From Fuscovulum blasticum DSM 2131 (lineage in GTDB: Bacteria; Pseudomonadota; Alphaproteobacteria; Rhodobacterales; Rhodobacteraceae): 64,000 nucleotides of DNA. Below are positions 54,085 through 64,000 of this stretch, one piece after another (position 1 is the first letter of the stretch; each line of letters begins with the position of its first letter). A program made the position numbers and the translations under genes. The stretch spans positions 124,001 through 188,000 of the forward strand of contig NZ_PZKE01000006.1 in assembly GCF_003034965.1 (NCBI RefSeq), in the 5' to 3' direction. The notes beneath the pieces are model-generated. The model saw only the letters and a list, made by a program, of their open reading frames with translations, had not been told where the DNA came from and made no database searches.

Positions 54085-54414
54085 ATGTTCGCAACCCCCG
54101 CCTTCGCCCAGGCCGCCGGCGCCCCCGGTGCCGCTTCCGCCCTGACCAGCTTCATGCCGCTGATCCTGATCTTCGGGATCATGTATTTCCTGCTGATCCG
54201 TCCGCAGCAAAAGAAGCTGAAAGAGCACAAGGCCATGGTCGATGCGCTGCGCCGGGGCGACCAGATCGTCACCCAGGGCGGTATCCTGGGCAAGGTGGTG
54301 AAGGTGCAGGAAGACGGCATCGTCGAGGTGGAAATCGCCGATGGCGTGAAGGTCAAGGTGATGCGCCACACCATCGCGACCGTGCTGAACAAGACCGAAC
54401 CCGCCGCAAGCTGA
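54085..54414 (+). CDS. yajC: Preprotein translocase subunit YajC
   Basis: A 109-residue membrane protein with one span (PLILIFGIMYFLLIRPQQKK) and a conserved RRGDQIVTQGGILGKVVKV tail. It associates with SecDF. It lies 10 bases before secD. Confidence 0.94.
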   Translation: MFATPAFAQAAGAPGAASALTSFMPLILIFGIMYFLLIRPQQKKLKEHKAMVDALRRGDQIVTQGGILGKVVKVQEDGIVEVEIADGVKVKVMRHTIATVLNKTEPAAS

Positions 54415-54424
54415 GGCACGCACC

Positions 54425-56092
54425 ATGACCCCGACCGCGCTGTGGAAGCGCCTTCTGATCCTTGCGGTCTGCCTTTGGGGCGCGATTGCCGCAATGCCCA
54501 ATGCCTTCTACGGCCGGGTCGAAACGCATAATGACGCCGCCGCCGCCATCGAAAAGGCCGGCGGCGTGGCGACGCCCGAGCAGAACGCTGCGCTGGCCGA
54601 ATGGCCTTCGTTCCTGCCGTCCTCGCTGATGCCGCTGGGGCTGGACCTGCGGGGCGGGGCGCACCTGCTGGCGCGGGTCGAGGTGCAGGATGTCTACAAG
54701 GCGCGGATCGACGGGCTGTGGCCCGAGGCCCGCGATGCGCTGCGCAATCTGCGCGACCAGGTCGGCGCCGTGCGCCGCGCGCCGTCGCCTGAGGACGAGC
54801 TGCGCATCACGATTTCCAACCCGGCCGGGATGGAGGCCGCGCTGGCCGCCGTGAAGGCGCTGGCGACGCCGGTCTATACGCTGACCGGCGTGGGCGCGAA
54901 CGACATCGACGTGACGGCGGAAGGCAGCGACATTCTGGTGAAGCTGTCCGAGGCCGAACGGACCGCCTCGGACGACCGCACGGTGCAGCAAAGCCTTGAG
55001 ATCATCCGCAACCGGGTGGACGAGGTGGGCACGCGCGAACCGACGATCCTGCGTCAGGGCAGCGACCGCATCCTGATTCAGGTGCCGGGCATCGGATCGG
55101 CGGCCGAGCTGAAAAGCCTGATCGGCACCACGGCCAAGCTGACCTTCAACCCGGTGATCCGCACCACCACGGATGCCGGTGCCGACCCCGGCCCGCGCAA
55201 CCTGCTGCTGCCGGCGCGCGAACAGCCCGGGCTTTACTACATTGTCGAGGAAACGCCGGTGGTGACCGGCGAGCAGCTTGTCGATGCCCAGCCGTCGTTC
55301 GACCAGAACGGCCGCCCGGCGGTCAGCTTCCGGTTTGACGGGGCAGGCGCGCGCAAGTTCGGCGACTATACCGCCGCAAATATCGGCGCGCCTTTCGCCA
55401 TTGTGCTGGACCAGCAGGTCATTTCGGCCCCGGTGATCCAGAGCCACATTCCCGGCGGCAACGGCATCATCACCGGGAATTTCAATGTCGAGGAATCGAC
55501 CGAACTGGCGGTGCTGCTGCGCGCGGGCGCCCTGCCGGCCAGCCTGACCTTCCTGGAAGAACGCACCATCGGCCCGGAACTGGGCGCCGATTCGGTGGCC
55601 GCCGGCAAGACCGCCGCGATCATCGGCATGGTGGCGGTGGTGGCCTATATGGTGGCCTCCTATGGCCTGTTCGGCTGGTTCGCCAATGTGGCGCTGGCGG
55701 TGAACGTGTTGCTTCTGGTGGCGATCCTGTCGTCGATCGGGGCCACGCTGACGCTGCCCGGCATCGCCGGCATCGTGCTGACCATGGGCATGGCGGTTGA
55801 CGCCAACGTGCTGATCTTCGAGCGCGTGCGCGAGGAACTGCGCGCCGGGCTGAGCCCGCCACGGGCCATTCAGGCCGGGTTCGAACGGGCCTTCTCGGCC
55901 ATCATGGACGCCAACCTGACGGGGCTGCTGATCGGGGGCATCATGTTCTGGATCGGATCGGGCCCGGTGCGCGGCTTTGCCGTGACCATGACGCTGGGGA
56001 TCATCACCTCGATGTTCACCGCCGTCTATGTGACCCGGCTGGTGATCGAGATCTATATCAACCGCAAGCGTCCGAAGACGATTGTGGTCTGA
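54425..56092 (+). CDS. secD: Protein translocase subunit SecD
   Basis: A 555-residue membrane protein: six spans in total, a large periplasmic P1 domain (GLDLRGGAHLLARVEVQ; NRVDEVGTREPTILRQG) and a C-terminal membrane part (VLTMGMAVDANVLIFERVREEL). It uses the proton gradient to help proteins leave SecYEG. Followed by secF. Confidence 0.94.
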   Translation: MTPTALWKRLLILAVCLWGAIAAMPNAFYGRVETHNDAAAAIEKAGGVATPEQNAALAEWPSFLPSSLMPLGLDLRGGAHLLARVEVQDVYKARIDGLWPEARDALRNLRDQVGAVRRAPSPEDELRITISNPAGMEAALAAVKALATPVYTLTGVGANDIDVTAEGSDILVKLSEAERTASDDRTVQQSLEIIRNRVDEVGTREPTILRQGSDRILIQVPGIGSAAELKSLIGTTAKLTFNPVIRTTTDAGADPGPRNLLLPAREQPGLYYIVEETPVVTGEQLVDAQPSFDQNGRPAVSFRFDGAGARKFGDYTAANIGAPFAIVLDQQVISAPVIQSHIPGGNGIITGNFNVEESTELAVLLRAGALPASLTFLEERTIGPELGADSVAAGKTAAIIGMVAVVAYMVASYGLFGWFANVALAVNVLLLVAILSSIGATLTLPGIAGIVLTMGMAVDANVLIFERVREELRAGLSPPRAIQAGFERAFSAIMDANLTGLLIGGIMFWIGSGPVRGFAVTMTLGIITSMFTAVYVTRLVIEIYINRKRPKTIVV

Positions 56093-56105
56093 GGGAGAAA
56101 AGCAC

Positions 56106-57077
56106 ATGGCCTGGCGTCTGAAACTTGTTCCCGAAAAGACCAGCATCGACTTTTTCCGCTGGCAGTGGCTGACCTTCGGCCTGTCGATCTTCCTGATGGT
56201 GGCCTCGCTGGGCATCGTCGCGGTGAAGGGGCTGAACTTTGGCGTCGATTTCCTGGGCGGCACCACGATCCGCACGGAATCGACCACGCCGGTGGATGTC
56301 GGCGCCTATCGGACGGCGCTGGCGGCGCTGGATGTGGGCGATGTCACCATCACCGAGGTGACCGACCCCAGCTTCCGCGATGACCAGCATGTTGCCCAGG
56401 TGCGCCTTGGCGCGCGCGAGGGTGAAGAGGCGGTCACGCCGGAAGTGATTTCCGAGGTTGAGGCCGCGCTGAAGGCGCATGATCCGAACGTGATCTTCGC
56501 GTCCGTGGAATCGGTTGGCCCCAAGGTCAGCCAGGAGCTGATCTGGAAGGCGCTGCTTGCCGTGGCGGCCGGGTCTTTTGGCATCATGCTTTATGTCTGG
56601 ATGCGGTTCGAATGGCAGTTCGCCGTGGGCACCGTGGCATCGCTTCTGCATGACGTGGTGGTGACGGTCGGGATCTTCTCGCTGTTCCAGCTCAAGTTCG
56701 ACCTGTCCATCGTGGCGGCGCTGCTGACCATTCTTGGCTATTCGGTCAACGATACCGTGGTGATCTTCGACCGGCTGCGCGAGAATCTGGCCAAGTACAA
56801 GACCATGCCGCTGCGCGAGATGATGAACCTGACGGCCAACGAAACGCTGAGCCGGACGATCATGACCTCGACCACGACGCTGATCGCGCTGATCGTGCTG
56901 CTGATCTTTGGTGGCGACGTGATCCGGGGCTTTGTCTTCGCCATGGTTCTGGGGGTGTTCCTGGGCACCTATTCCACGCTCTACATGGCCAAGAACATCG
57001 TGCTGATGCTGGGTGTCGATCGCGGCGACAAGCCGAAGAAGAAAGACAACAGCGAATTCGCCAACGTCGATGCCTGA
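56106..57077 (+). CDS. secF: Protein translocase subunit SecF
   Basis: A 323-residue partner of SecD, with DFLGGTTIRTES (the FGVDFLGGT region), GYSVNDTVVIFDRLRENL and six spans. The start at 56106 gives the common MAWRLKLVPE N-terminus. It overlaps the next gene by 8 bases. Confidence 0.94.
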   Translation: MAWRLKLVPEKTSIDFFRWQWLTFGLSIFLMVASLGIVAVKGLNFGVDFLGGTTIRTESTTPVDVGAYRTALAALDVGDVTITEVTDPSFRDDQHVAQVRLGAREGEEAVTPEVISEVEAALKAHDPNVIFASVESVGPKVSQELIWKALLAVAAGSFGIMLYVWMRFEWQFAVGTVASLLHDVVVTVGIFSLFQLKFDLSIVAALLTILGYSVNDTVVIFDRLRENLAKYKTMPLREMMNLTANETLSRTIMTSTTTLIALIVLLIFGGDVIRGFVFAMVLGVFLGTYSTLYMAKNIVLMLGVDRGDKPKKKDNSEFANVDA

Positions 57078-57468
57078 AGTTGGGCCTGAACCGGGGCCTG
57101 AACCGGGGGGCCTGCGCCTGACCGAGGTCAGCTATGGCTCGGCCCTGCCCATCGAGGGGTACGGGCCGGGCTTTTTCCGGGTTGGGCCGCATGTGCTGCG
57201 CGGGGCCTGCCTGATTACGCCCTGGGATGCCGGGCCGTGGGCGGGGCTTGAGGATACCGCCACGCCGCTGGCGCTGGCGGGGCGGATCGACGTGCTGTTG
57301 CTGGGCATGGGCGCGCAGATCGCCCACCCGCCGCGCGCCTTCCGAGAGGCGCTGGAGGCGGCGGACATCGGGGTTGAGGTCATGGCCTCACCCGCCGCGT
57401 GCCGCACCTACAACGTGCTGCTGGGCGAAGGCCGCCGCATCGCCGCCGCGCTGCTGCCGGTGGGGTGA
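57070..57468 (+). CDS. Mth938-like (DUF498) domain protein
   Basis: A 132-residue Mth938-like protein (GYGPGFFRVG; LLLGMGAQIAHPP; VEVMASPAACRTYNVLLGEGR), related to mitochondrial complex I assembly factor NDUFAF3. It overlaps secF by 8 bases, as usual in Rhodobacterales. Its exact bacterial role is unknown. Confidence 0.88.
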   Translation: MPEVGPEPGPEPGGLRLTEVSYGSALPIEGYGPGFFRVGPHVLRGACLITPWDAGPWAGLEDTATPLALAGRIDVLLLGMGAQIAHPPRAFREALEAADIGVEVMASPAACRTYNVLLGEGRRIAAALLPVG

Positions 57469-57471
57469 ACG

Positions 57472-57543
57472 CCCGGAGGTTTCAAGAACTCCGGCCCGGA
57501 CCCATGGAAGGGTCCGGGCCGATTTCCTTGAAGAAACCGGATC
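57472..57543. repeat. Array of three hairpins between convergent genes
   Basis: Three stem-loops lie end to end: CCGGAGGTT with AACTCCGG (57473-57494), GGCCCGGACCC with GGGTCCGGGCC (57493-57520, perfect 11-bp stem), and GATTTC with GAAACC (57521-57538, one mismatch). The first resembles the middle stem of the array at 34211-34236. The position between the Mth938-like gene and the aldo/keto reductase suggests a bidirectional terminator. Confidence 0.75.
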
Positions 57544-58530
57544 TTACCACAGGTGGTGGACGTGCGGTGCCACCAGCCGGTCATAGACCGCGCGTGCGGC
57601 TTGCAGGGTTTCGGCCGGCAGGGGGGCCAGCGCATCGGCCGCCGCATTTGCCTGGGCCTGCGCGGCGGATTTCGCGCCCGGAATGACCACGGTCACCGCC
57701 TGTTCCATCAGAATCCAGCGCAGCGCGAAGGCGGCCATGCTGGCGCCCTGCGGCACCAGCGGGCGCAGTTCCTCGACCGCTTCCAGCGCTACGTCGAAGG
57801 GCACGCCCGAGAAGGTTTCGCCCTTGTCGAAGGCCTGACCGTCGCGGTTGAAGCTGCGGTGGTCATCGGCGGCGAAGGTGCTGGCCGCGGTCATCTTGCC
57901 GGTCAGCAGCCCCGAGGCCAGCGGCACCCGCGCGATGACGGCCACGTTCGCGGCCTGCGCCTCGCGGAAGAACACCTCGGCGGGGCGGGGGCGGAACAGG
58001 TTGTAGATGATCTGCACCGACACCACGCCGGGGTGGTGCAGGGCCTGACGTGCCTCGTCCACGGTTTCGACCGAGACGCCGTAATCGGCGATCCAGCCGC
58101 GCGATTTCAACTCATCCAGCGCATCGAAGGCGCGGGACGAGAAATAGACCGGCGTCGGCGGGCAATGCAGTTGCACCAGATCCAGCCGGTCCATTTGCAG
58201 GTTGTGGCGCGAGCGGTCCACGAAGGCGGCCAGATGGTCCAGATCGTAGCCTTCGGCCACATGCGGCGACAGCCGGCGCCCGGCCTTGGTGGCCACGAAG
58301 GGCCGTGCGCCACCGCGTTCGGCCAGCACCTTGGCGATGATCCGTTCCGACCGGCCGTCGCCATAGACATCGGCGGTGTCGATGAAGGTCATGCCCGCAT
58401 CAAGCGCGGCATGGAGCGCGGCGCGCGCCGCATCCGGCGACACTTCGCCCCAGGTGCCGCCGATGGCCCAGGCGCCAAAGCCGATGCGGGTGACGGTCCG
58501 CCCCGTGCGGCCAAAGGAATTGCTGTGCAT
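57544..58530 (-). CDS. Aldo/keto reductase
   Basis: A 328-residue NADPH-dependent oxidoreductase of the AKR superfamily. It has the TIM-barrel motifs [24 protein letters not shown] (catalytic Asp and Tyr), [10 protein letters not shown] (catalytic His) and [14 protein letters not shown]. The substrate is not evident. The start at 58530 has GAGGAG upstream. It stands apart from ccmA, which is divergent. Confidence 0.87.
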   Translation of the reverse strand: MHSNSFGRTGRTVTRIGFGAWAIGGTWGEVSPDAARAALHAALDAGMTFIDTADVYGDGRSERIIAKVLAERGGARPFVATKAGRRLSPHVAEGYDLDHLAAFVDRSRHNLQMDRLDLVQLHCPPTPVYFSSRAFDALDELKSRGWIADYGVSVETVDEARQALHHPGVVSVQIIYNLFRPRPAEVFFREAQAANVAVIARVPLASGLLTGKMTAASTFAADDHRSFNRDGQAFDKGETFSGVPFDVALEAVEELRPLVPQGASMAAFALRWILMEQAVTVVIPGAKSAAQAQANAAADALAPLPAETLQAARAVYDRLVAPHVHHLW

Positions 58531-58639
58531 CGCGGGTCTCCTCACGTTCCTGCTGGCGGCAGAGATAGCGGTAACGGGCGGGGCTTTCCATGGGGCAGGG
58601 GGTTTTGTGCCGGGCCGCTTTGCGATACGGCTGTGCCCC

Positions 58640-59272
58640 ATGGATTTCGTGGTTTCCGATCTGGCGGTGGCGCGCGGCGGGCTGGTCGTGCTGCAGGGCG
58701 TGGGCTTCCGGTTGCAGCCGGGGCGGGCGCTGGTGCTGCGGGGGCCGAACGGCGTGGGCAAGACCACGCTGCTGCGCACGCTGGCGGGGCTGCAACCCGC
58801 CGTGGCGGGCACGATTTCGGCGCCGCCGGAAAGCCTGGCCTATGCCAGCCATGCCGACGGGTTGAAGGCCGTGCTGACGGTTGCGGAGAACCTGGCCTTC
58901 TGGGCGGCGGTCTATGGCACCGGCGCGGCGGCGGTGGCGCAGGCCTTGCAGCGGATGAACCTTGCCGCGCTGGCCGACCGCCGCGCCGCCAACCTGTCGG
59001 CAGGGCAGAAGCGCCGGCTGGGCCTTGCGCGGCTTCTGGTGACGGGCCGCCCGATCTGGGTGCTGGATGAGCCGACCGTTTCGCTGGATGCGGCCTCGGT
59101 CGCGCTGTTTGCCGATGTGATCCGCGCGCATCTGGCCGGTGGCGGGGCGGCGCTGATGGCCACCCATATCGACCTTGGCCTGCCCGAGGCCGAGGTGCTG
59201 GACCTGTCGCCGTTCCGGTCGGACGGCGCGGCGCCCGCCGTGGCCGGCGGCTTTGACGAGGCTTTCGCATGA
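58640..59272 (+). CDS. ccmA: Heme exporter ATPase CcmA
   Basis: A 210-residue ABC ATPase (helA in Rhodobacter capsulatus). Walker A is [12 protein letters not shown], the signature is [15 protein letters not shown] and Walker B is [11 protein letters not shown]. With CcmBCD it releases heme-bound CcmE. It overlaps ccmB by 4 bases. Confidence 0.93.
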   Translation: MDFVVSDLAVARGGLVVLQGVGFRLQPGRALVLRGPNGVGKTTLLRTLAGLQPAVAGTISAPPESLAYASHADGLKAVLTVAENLAFWAAVYGTGAAAVAQALQRMNLAALADRRAANLSAGQKRRLGLARLLVTGRPIWVLDEPTVSLDAASVALFADVIRAHLAGGGAALMATHIDLGLPEAEVLDLSPFRSDGAAPAVAGGFDEAFA

Positions 59273-59925
59273 TCGCGCTGCTGGTCCGCGATCTGCGCCT
59301 TGCCTTCCGTGCCGGGGGTGGCTTTGGCCTTGGGCTGGCCTTCTTCCTGCTGGTCGCGGTGCTGGTGCCGCTGGGGGTGGGGCCGGAGGGCGGCACGCTG
59401 GCCACCATTGCCCCCGGCATCCTGTGGGTGGGGGCGCTGCTGGCCTGCCTGCTGAGCCTTGACCGCATCTTCGCGCTGGATTTCGAGGATGGGTCGCTGG
59501 ACCTGCTGGCCACCGCGCCGCTGCCGCTGGAAGGGGCGGTGGCCGTGAAGGCCGCGGCGCATTGGCTGGTGACGGGCCTGCCGCTGACGCTGGTTTCGCC
59601 GGTGCTGGGGCTGCTGCTGTTCCTGCCGGCCGATGGCTATTTCTGGCTGGTCGTCTCGCTGGGGCTGGGCACGCCGGCGCTGAGCATCATCGGCGCCTTC
59701 GGGGCCGCGCTGACCGTGGGGCTGAAGCGCGGCGGGCTGCTTCTCAGCCTGCTGGTGCTGCCGCTTTATGTGCCGACGCTGATCTTCGGGGCCGAGGTGG
59801 TGAAGCGCGGCGCGATGGGCATGGACCCTGGCACCCCGCTGGCGCTGCTGGCCGCGATCACCGCCGGATCGGCCGCCTTGCTGCCCTTTGCCGCAGCCGC
59901 GGCGATCCGCGTCAATTTGCGGTAG
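59269..59925 (+). CDS. ccmB: Heme exporter membrane protein CcmB
   Basis: A 218-residue membrane protein ([50 protein letters not shown]) with six spans, helB in Rhodobacter. Its start overlaps the ccmA stop (ATGA). Confidence 0.93.
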   Translation: MIALLVRDLRLAFRAGGGFGLGLAFFLLVAVLVPLGVGPEGGTLATIAPGILWVGALLACLLSLDRIFALDFEDGSLDLLATAPLPLEGAVAVKAAAHWLVTGLPLTLVSPVLGLLLFLPADGYFWLVVSLGLGTPALSIIGAFGAALTVGLKRGGLLLSLLVLPLYVPTLIFGAEVVKRGAMGMDPGTPLALLAAITAGSAALLPFAAAAAIRVNLR

Positions 59926-59980
59926 CCCGCGCACATGTTATTGAGTTGAGCCCGCCCCTTTCGCCAAGTAACGGAACATC

Positions 59981-60712
59981 ATGTCGATCTGGGAATACGC
60001 CAACCCGAAGAAGTTCATGCAGACCTCGGCCTGGGCCTTGCCCTGGGTGACGGGGCTGACCGTGCTGTGCCTGGGCGTCGGGCTGGTCTGGGGCTTTTTC
60101 TTCACGCCGGACGATTACAAGCAGGGATCAACCGTCAAGATCATGTTCCTGCATGTGCCCGCCGCGATGATGGCGATCAATGCCTGGGTGATGATGCTGG
60201 TGACCAGCCTGATCTGGGTGATCCGCCGCCACCATGTCAGCGCGCTGGCGGCCAAGGCGGCGGCGCCGGTGGGCCTGACCTTCACGCTGATCGCGCTGGC
60301 GACCGGCGCGCTGTGGGGCCAGCCGATGTGGGGCACCTGGTGGGCCTGGGACCCGCGGCTGACCAGCTTCCTGATTCTTGCGCTGTTCTATCTGGGCTAT
60401 ATCGCGCTGTGGAACGCGGTCGAGAACCCCGATACCGCCGCCGACCTGACCTCGGTCCTGTGCGTTGTGGGATCGGTCTTCGCGCTGTTGTCGCGCTATG
60501 CGGTCAAGTTCTGGAACCAGGGGCTGCATCAGGATTCGACCATCCTCAAGGTGGGCGAGAAAGACCCGCTGGACCCGGCCTTCTATCAGCCGCTGGTGGT
60601 CTGCATCTTCGGCTTCATCTTCCTGTTCCTGGCGCTGGTGCTGCTGCGCACCCGCACCGAAATTCGCGCCCGCCGCCTGTCGGCGCTGGTGTCGCGGGAA
60701 AGGCTGGCCTGA
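59981..60712 (+). CDS. ccmC: Heme transporter CcmC
   Basis: A 243-residue member of the heme-handling family: tryptophan-rich WWAWDPRLTSFL, plus HVPAAMMAINAWV and the later FWNQGLHQ, each with a histidine for heme. It loads heme onto CcmE. It lies 55 bases after ccmB and shares one base with ccmD. Confidence 0.94.
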   Translation: MSIWEYANPKKFMQTSAWALPWVTGLTVLCLGVGLVWGFFFTPDDYKQGSTVKIMFLHVPAAMMAINAWVMMLVTSLIWVIRRHHVSALAAKAAAPVGLTFTLIALATGALWGQPMWGTWWAWDPRLTSFLILALFYLGYIALWNAVENPDTAADLTSVLCVVGSVFALLSRYAVKFWNQGLHQDSTILKVGEKDPLDPAFYQPLVVCIFGFIFLFLALVLLRTRTEIRARRLSALVSRERLA

Positions 60713-60873
60713 TGCCCGAGCTTGGGAAATACGCCTTCGCGGTGCTGACCTCTTACGGGGTGACGATCGCGCTGCTGGCTGGGGTGGTGCTGCTGTCGCT
60801 GTGGCAGGGCGCCCGGATGCGGCGTGCCCTGGCCGAGGTTGAGGCGCGGGCGTCGGAGGCTGTCGATGGCTAG
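60712..60873 (+). CDS. ccmD: Heme exporter protein CcmD
   Basis: A 53-residue protein with one span (YAFAVLTSYGVTIALLAGVV) and a basic/acidic tail (RRALAEVEARAS). It stabilises CcmC-CcmE contacts. This gene is too short for many automatic finders, but its position, size (orf52 of the R. capsulatus hel cluster) and overlaps with both neighbours support it. Confidence 0.9.
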   Translation: MPELGKYAFAVLTSYGVTIALLAGVVLLSLWQGARMRRALAEVEARASEAVDG

Positions 60874-61396
60874 GTGGATGATGGCGCTGCCGCCGGTGAT
60901 CTTTGCCGGGCTGGCAGCCATGTTCTATGTGGGGATGCAGCGTGAAAACCCCGGCGAGCTGCACAGCGTCTTTATCGGCAAGCCCGCCCCGGTGCTGCCG
61001 GGGACCGGCCTGCCGGGGGTGACGCAATTGACCGATGCCGATCTGCGCAAGGGCGAGGTGACGGTTGTCAATTTCTGGGCCTCGTGGTGCCCGCCCTGCC
61101 GGGCCGAGCATCCGGTGCTGAAGGCGATGGCCGAAAAGGGCATCCGCGTCGCGGGCGTGAACATGATGGACAAGGAGGCCGACGCCACGGCCTATCTGGC
61201 CGAGGAGGGCAATCCGTTCTTCGCGCTGGCCACCGATCCGAACGGGCGCAACCGGGTGGAATGGGGTGTGACCAACCCGCCGGAGACCTTCATCGTCGAT
61301 GGCGACGGGACGATCCTGTTCAAGTTCGTGGGCCCGCTGGTTGGCACCGATTACGAAAAGCGGTTCGTTCCCGCGCTGGAAGACGCGCTGAAATAG
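60866..61396 (+). CDS. ccmG: Thiol:disulfide oxidoreductase CcmG (HelX/DsbE)
   Basis: A 176-residue periplasmic thioredoxin-like protein held by an N-terminal span (WMMALPPVIFAGLAAMFYV). The active site is WASWCPPC, and GVTNPPETF supplies the cis-proline loop. It keeps apocytochrome c cysteines reduced for heme attachment. It overlaps ccmD by 8 bases and ends the ccm operon. Confidence 0.93.
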   Translation: MARWMMALPPVIFAGLAAMFYVGMQRENPGELHSVFIGKPAPVLPGTGLPGVTQLTDADLRKGEVTVVNFWASWCPPCRAEHPVLKAMAEKGIRVAGVNMMDKEADATAYLAEEGNPFFALATDPNGRNRVEWGVTNPPETFIVDGDGTILFKFVGPLVGTDYEKRFVPALEDALK

Positions 61397-61427
61397 CCGC
61401 CGTTCCGCGCTACGGGCAGGGCAAGAG

Positions 61428-61460
61428 AAAAGGCCGGGGTTTCCCCCGGCCTTTCGTTTT
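61428..61460. terminator. Bidirectional terminator between ccmG and acnA
   Basis: An 11-bp stem, AAAGGCCGGGG (61429-61439) with CCCCGGCCTTT (61444-61454), followed by CGTTTT on the plus strand; on the minus strand the stem ends in CCTTTTCTC, so it can also stop acnA. Confidence 0.92.
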
Positions 61461-61486
61461 CGTCCGCGCCTTGGCGGGGCAGCCTC

Positions 61487-64000
<2,514 letters not shown>

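Noticed and set aside
51987-54428. An 813-codon plus-strand frame covering GT25, serS and yajC in other frames.
   Set aside because: It runs antisense to serS and then out of frame with yajC, and has no motif; it reflects biased third-position GC.

Overview
The window is GC-rich, densely coded alphaproteobacterial chromosome, most likely from the Rhodobacterales (Rhodobacter/Paracoccus/Gemmobacter-like). The evidence is the gene order yajC-secD-secF-Mth938-like-ccmABCDG facing acnA (the hel cytochrome c cluster of Rhodobacter), the soxBDAG sarcosine oxidase operon, PAS_5/DUF1289-type small proteins, and Hint-domain proteins carrying RTX repeats. About 60 protein genes were found. No tRNA, rRNA, CRISPR array, insertion sequence or prophage was recognised, and no gene-free stretch exceeds 300 bases.

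Layout. 1-2414: two tandem Hint-domain proteins, the first cut by the window edge and the second preceded by RTX calcium-binding repeats. 2421-5493: a MocA-like nucleotidyltransferase and a dimethylglycine/sarcosine dehydrogenase-type flavoprotein. 5672-5941: a small exported cysteine-rich protein. 6039-12596: a branched-chain amino-acid-type ABC transporter (livM-H-F-G-K) with a second, separately terminated binding-protein paralogue. 12775-13797: a GlxA/GbdR-type AraC regulator. 13957-18277: class II DAHP synthase, a PAS protein, then yicC-gmk-gamma carbonic anhydrase. 18355-24755: an RpiR regulator and the inositol operon iolC(DUF2090 fusion)-iolD-iolE-iolB. 24803-32671: a soluble PhoR-like kinase, a TetR regulator, purB, dusA, tauE, a PhyH-like protein, and ccmI-ruvX-DUF1289. 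32927-38159: soxB-soxD-soxA-soxG. 38259-43559: a secreted protein, iron superoxide dismutase, a LOG protein, a LysM protein, and an ArsR regulator divergent from an Atm1-type exporter. 43666-50721: a periplasmic caspase-fold/TPR protein, a YfgM-like TPR protein, bamB and der. 50737-53825: a GT8 and a GT25 glycosyltransferase, and serS. 54085-61396: yajC, secDF, Mth938-like, an aldo/keto reductase and ccmABCDG. 61487 to the window end: acnA, lacking its N-terminus.

Themes. Two steps of methylated-glycine catabolism (DMG dehydrogenase-type enzyme and heterotetrameric sarcosine oxidase) sit about 30 kb apart. A GbdR-like regulator lies between them. Its upstream region and that of the dmgdh gene share a 12-base motif, which suggests one regulon. 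Myo-inositol catabolism has a recognisable palindrome both in front of its RpiR regulator and in front of iolC. Cytochrome c maturation is split between ccmI and ccmABCDG. Envelope biogenesis is covered by SecDF-YajC, BamB, a YfgM-like protein, a LysM protein and the glycosyltransferases.

The less ordinary items are the periplasmic caspase/TPR protein, the cysteine-rich exported peptide, the Hint/RTX pair, two related arrays of three short hairpins (inside the sox operon and after the secDF cluster), and a nested palindrome between arsR and the Atm1-type exporter. I did not find a clearly new multi-gene system; the regulatory motifs and the hairpin arrays are the strongest unexplained signals.
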